Source of the DNA: Deltaproteobacteria bacterium
Lineage (GTDB): Bacteria > Desulfobacterota > Binatia > UTPRO1
Assembly: GCA_020848745.1 (NCBI GenBank)
Contig: JADLHM010000149.1
Coordinates: 56,329 to 120,328, forward strand
Direction: 5' to 3'
Length of the DNA stretch: 64,000 nt
The position numbers and the translations under genes are program-made. Below are positions 63,837-64,000 of this stretch, piece after piece (position 1 is the first letter of the stretch; every line of letters starts with the position of its first letter). The notes below the pieces were generated by a model that saw only the letters and a list, made by a program, of their open reading frames with translations, was not told the origin of the DNA and did no database searches.

Positions 63837-64000
63837 TCAGCCGACCAGGGCCTGGTCGGGCTCGCCGCGCTCGCGACCGCGGAAGTCCTCCCGTTGCAGC
63901 GTGTGCAGCTTCATCTTGCGATGCAGCGTCGCCGCGTCGACCAGCGCGTGCTTCGCGCTCAGGTTGATGCTGCCGCGATTCTTCTTCAGCACGTGGCTGA
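63837..64000 (-). CDS. C-terminal end of a probable NtrC-type regulator (partial)
   Basis: A frame entering from the right edge stops with TGA at 63837-63839. The visible 54 residues include VLKKNRGSINLSAKHALVDA followed by ATLHRKMKLHTL. The spacing of NRGS, the Ala/Leu helix and TLHRKMK resembles the Fis-type helix-turn-helix that ends sigma-54 activators such as NtrC. The AAA+ and receiver domains would lie outside the window. A nearby sigma-54-type promoter supports the reading. Confidence 0.55.
   Translation of the reverse strand, partial: SHVLKKNRGSINLSAKHALVDAATLHRKMKLHTLQREDFRGRERGEPDQALVG

Noticed and set aside
1..64000. tRNA, rRNA or CRISPR arrays
   Set aside because: No cloverleaf-like stretch, rRNA segment or regularly spaced direct repeat was seen. 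The only tandem repeats are the mazG tail and the Ig-like coding repeats.

Overview
The window looks like chromosomal DNA from a high-GC, Gram-negative, aerobically respiring bacterium of the broad deltaproteobacterial type (Desulfobacterota, Myxococcota or Binatota-like). Gram-negative status is supported by lptE and lpxD. Aerobic respiration is supported by ctaA and ctaB (heme A for an aa3-type oxidase). The arrangement nrdR-ribD-ribBA-ribH-nusB next to leuS-lptE-holA and murJ/rpsT is the deltaproteobacterial kind of synteny. The placement is inference; there is no rRNA or tRNA gene in the window to test it.

Region 1 (1-17189) is housekeeping. It starts with the tail of an alpha/beta hydrolase, a tandem-ACT protein, a glutaredoxin, mazG, murJ and rpsT. 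A long minus-strand series follows, in transcription order: lpxD, yceD (DUF177), rpmF, fabD, fabG, acpP, an intrinsic terminator, glyA, nrdR, ribD, ribBA, ribH, nusB, leuS, lptE, holA. A 172-bp MITE-like element with 28-bp perfect ends and CTAG target-site copies splits nusB from leuS. The cluster lacks plsX, fabH, fabF and ribE at their usual places. The DHBP-synthase half of RibBA has lost residues normally needed for catalysis.

Region 2 (17297-23795) carries hisI-hisG, ctaA-ctaB, a convergent two-gene ABC-2 exporter and an orphan soluble histidine kinase.

Region 3 (23808-64000) is an unbroken minus-strand directon of about 40 kb devoted mainly to an exported polysaccharide. From its promoter end it reads: the C-terminal end of a probable sigma-54-type regulator; an ExeA-like ATPase with a LysM tail; a control region with a sigma-54-type -24/-12 promoter and palindromes; a NusG/RfaH paralogue; a leader hairpin; Wza- and Wzz-like proteins; and a CpsD-like protein with a broken P-loop. 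Next come an O-antigen-ligase/Wzy protein, a glycosyltransferase, a polysaccharide deacetylase, an AsnB-type amidotransferase and a single protein fusing an initiating sugar-phosphate transferase to a Wzy/WaaL-like domain. Further along are four alkaline-phosphatase-superfamily proteins with a Thr at the nucleophile position, more glycosyltransferases, a radical SAM/SPASM protein, a Wzx-type flippase, a UDP-sugar dehydrogenase and a COG0523 GTPase. The distal end holds a PdxA2 / cyclase / DUF1537-kinase trio (probable threonate-type sugar-acid catabolism), a SlyD-like FKBP, another glycosyltransferase and a secreted Ig-repeat protein. The gene set resembles exopolysaccharide loci associated with exosortase A (XrtA), but no exosortase gene is visible here.

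The most unusual features are the control module at the head of the 40-kb directon, the sugar-transferase/Wzy fusion, the degenerate CpsD and RibBA enzymes, the MITE between nusB and leuS, and a 35-residue membrane micro-ORF embedded in the operon.
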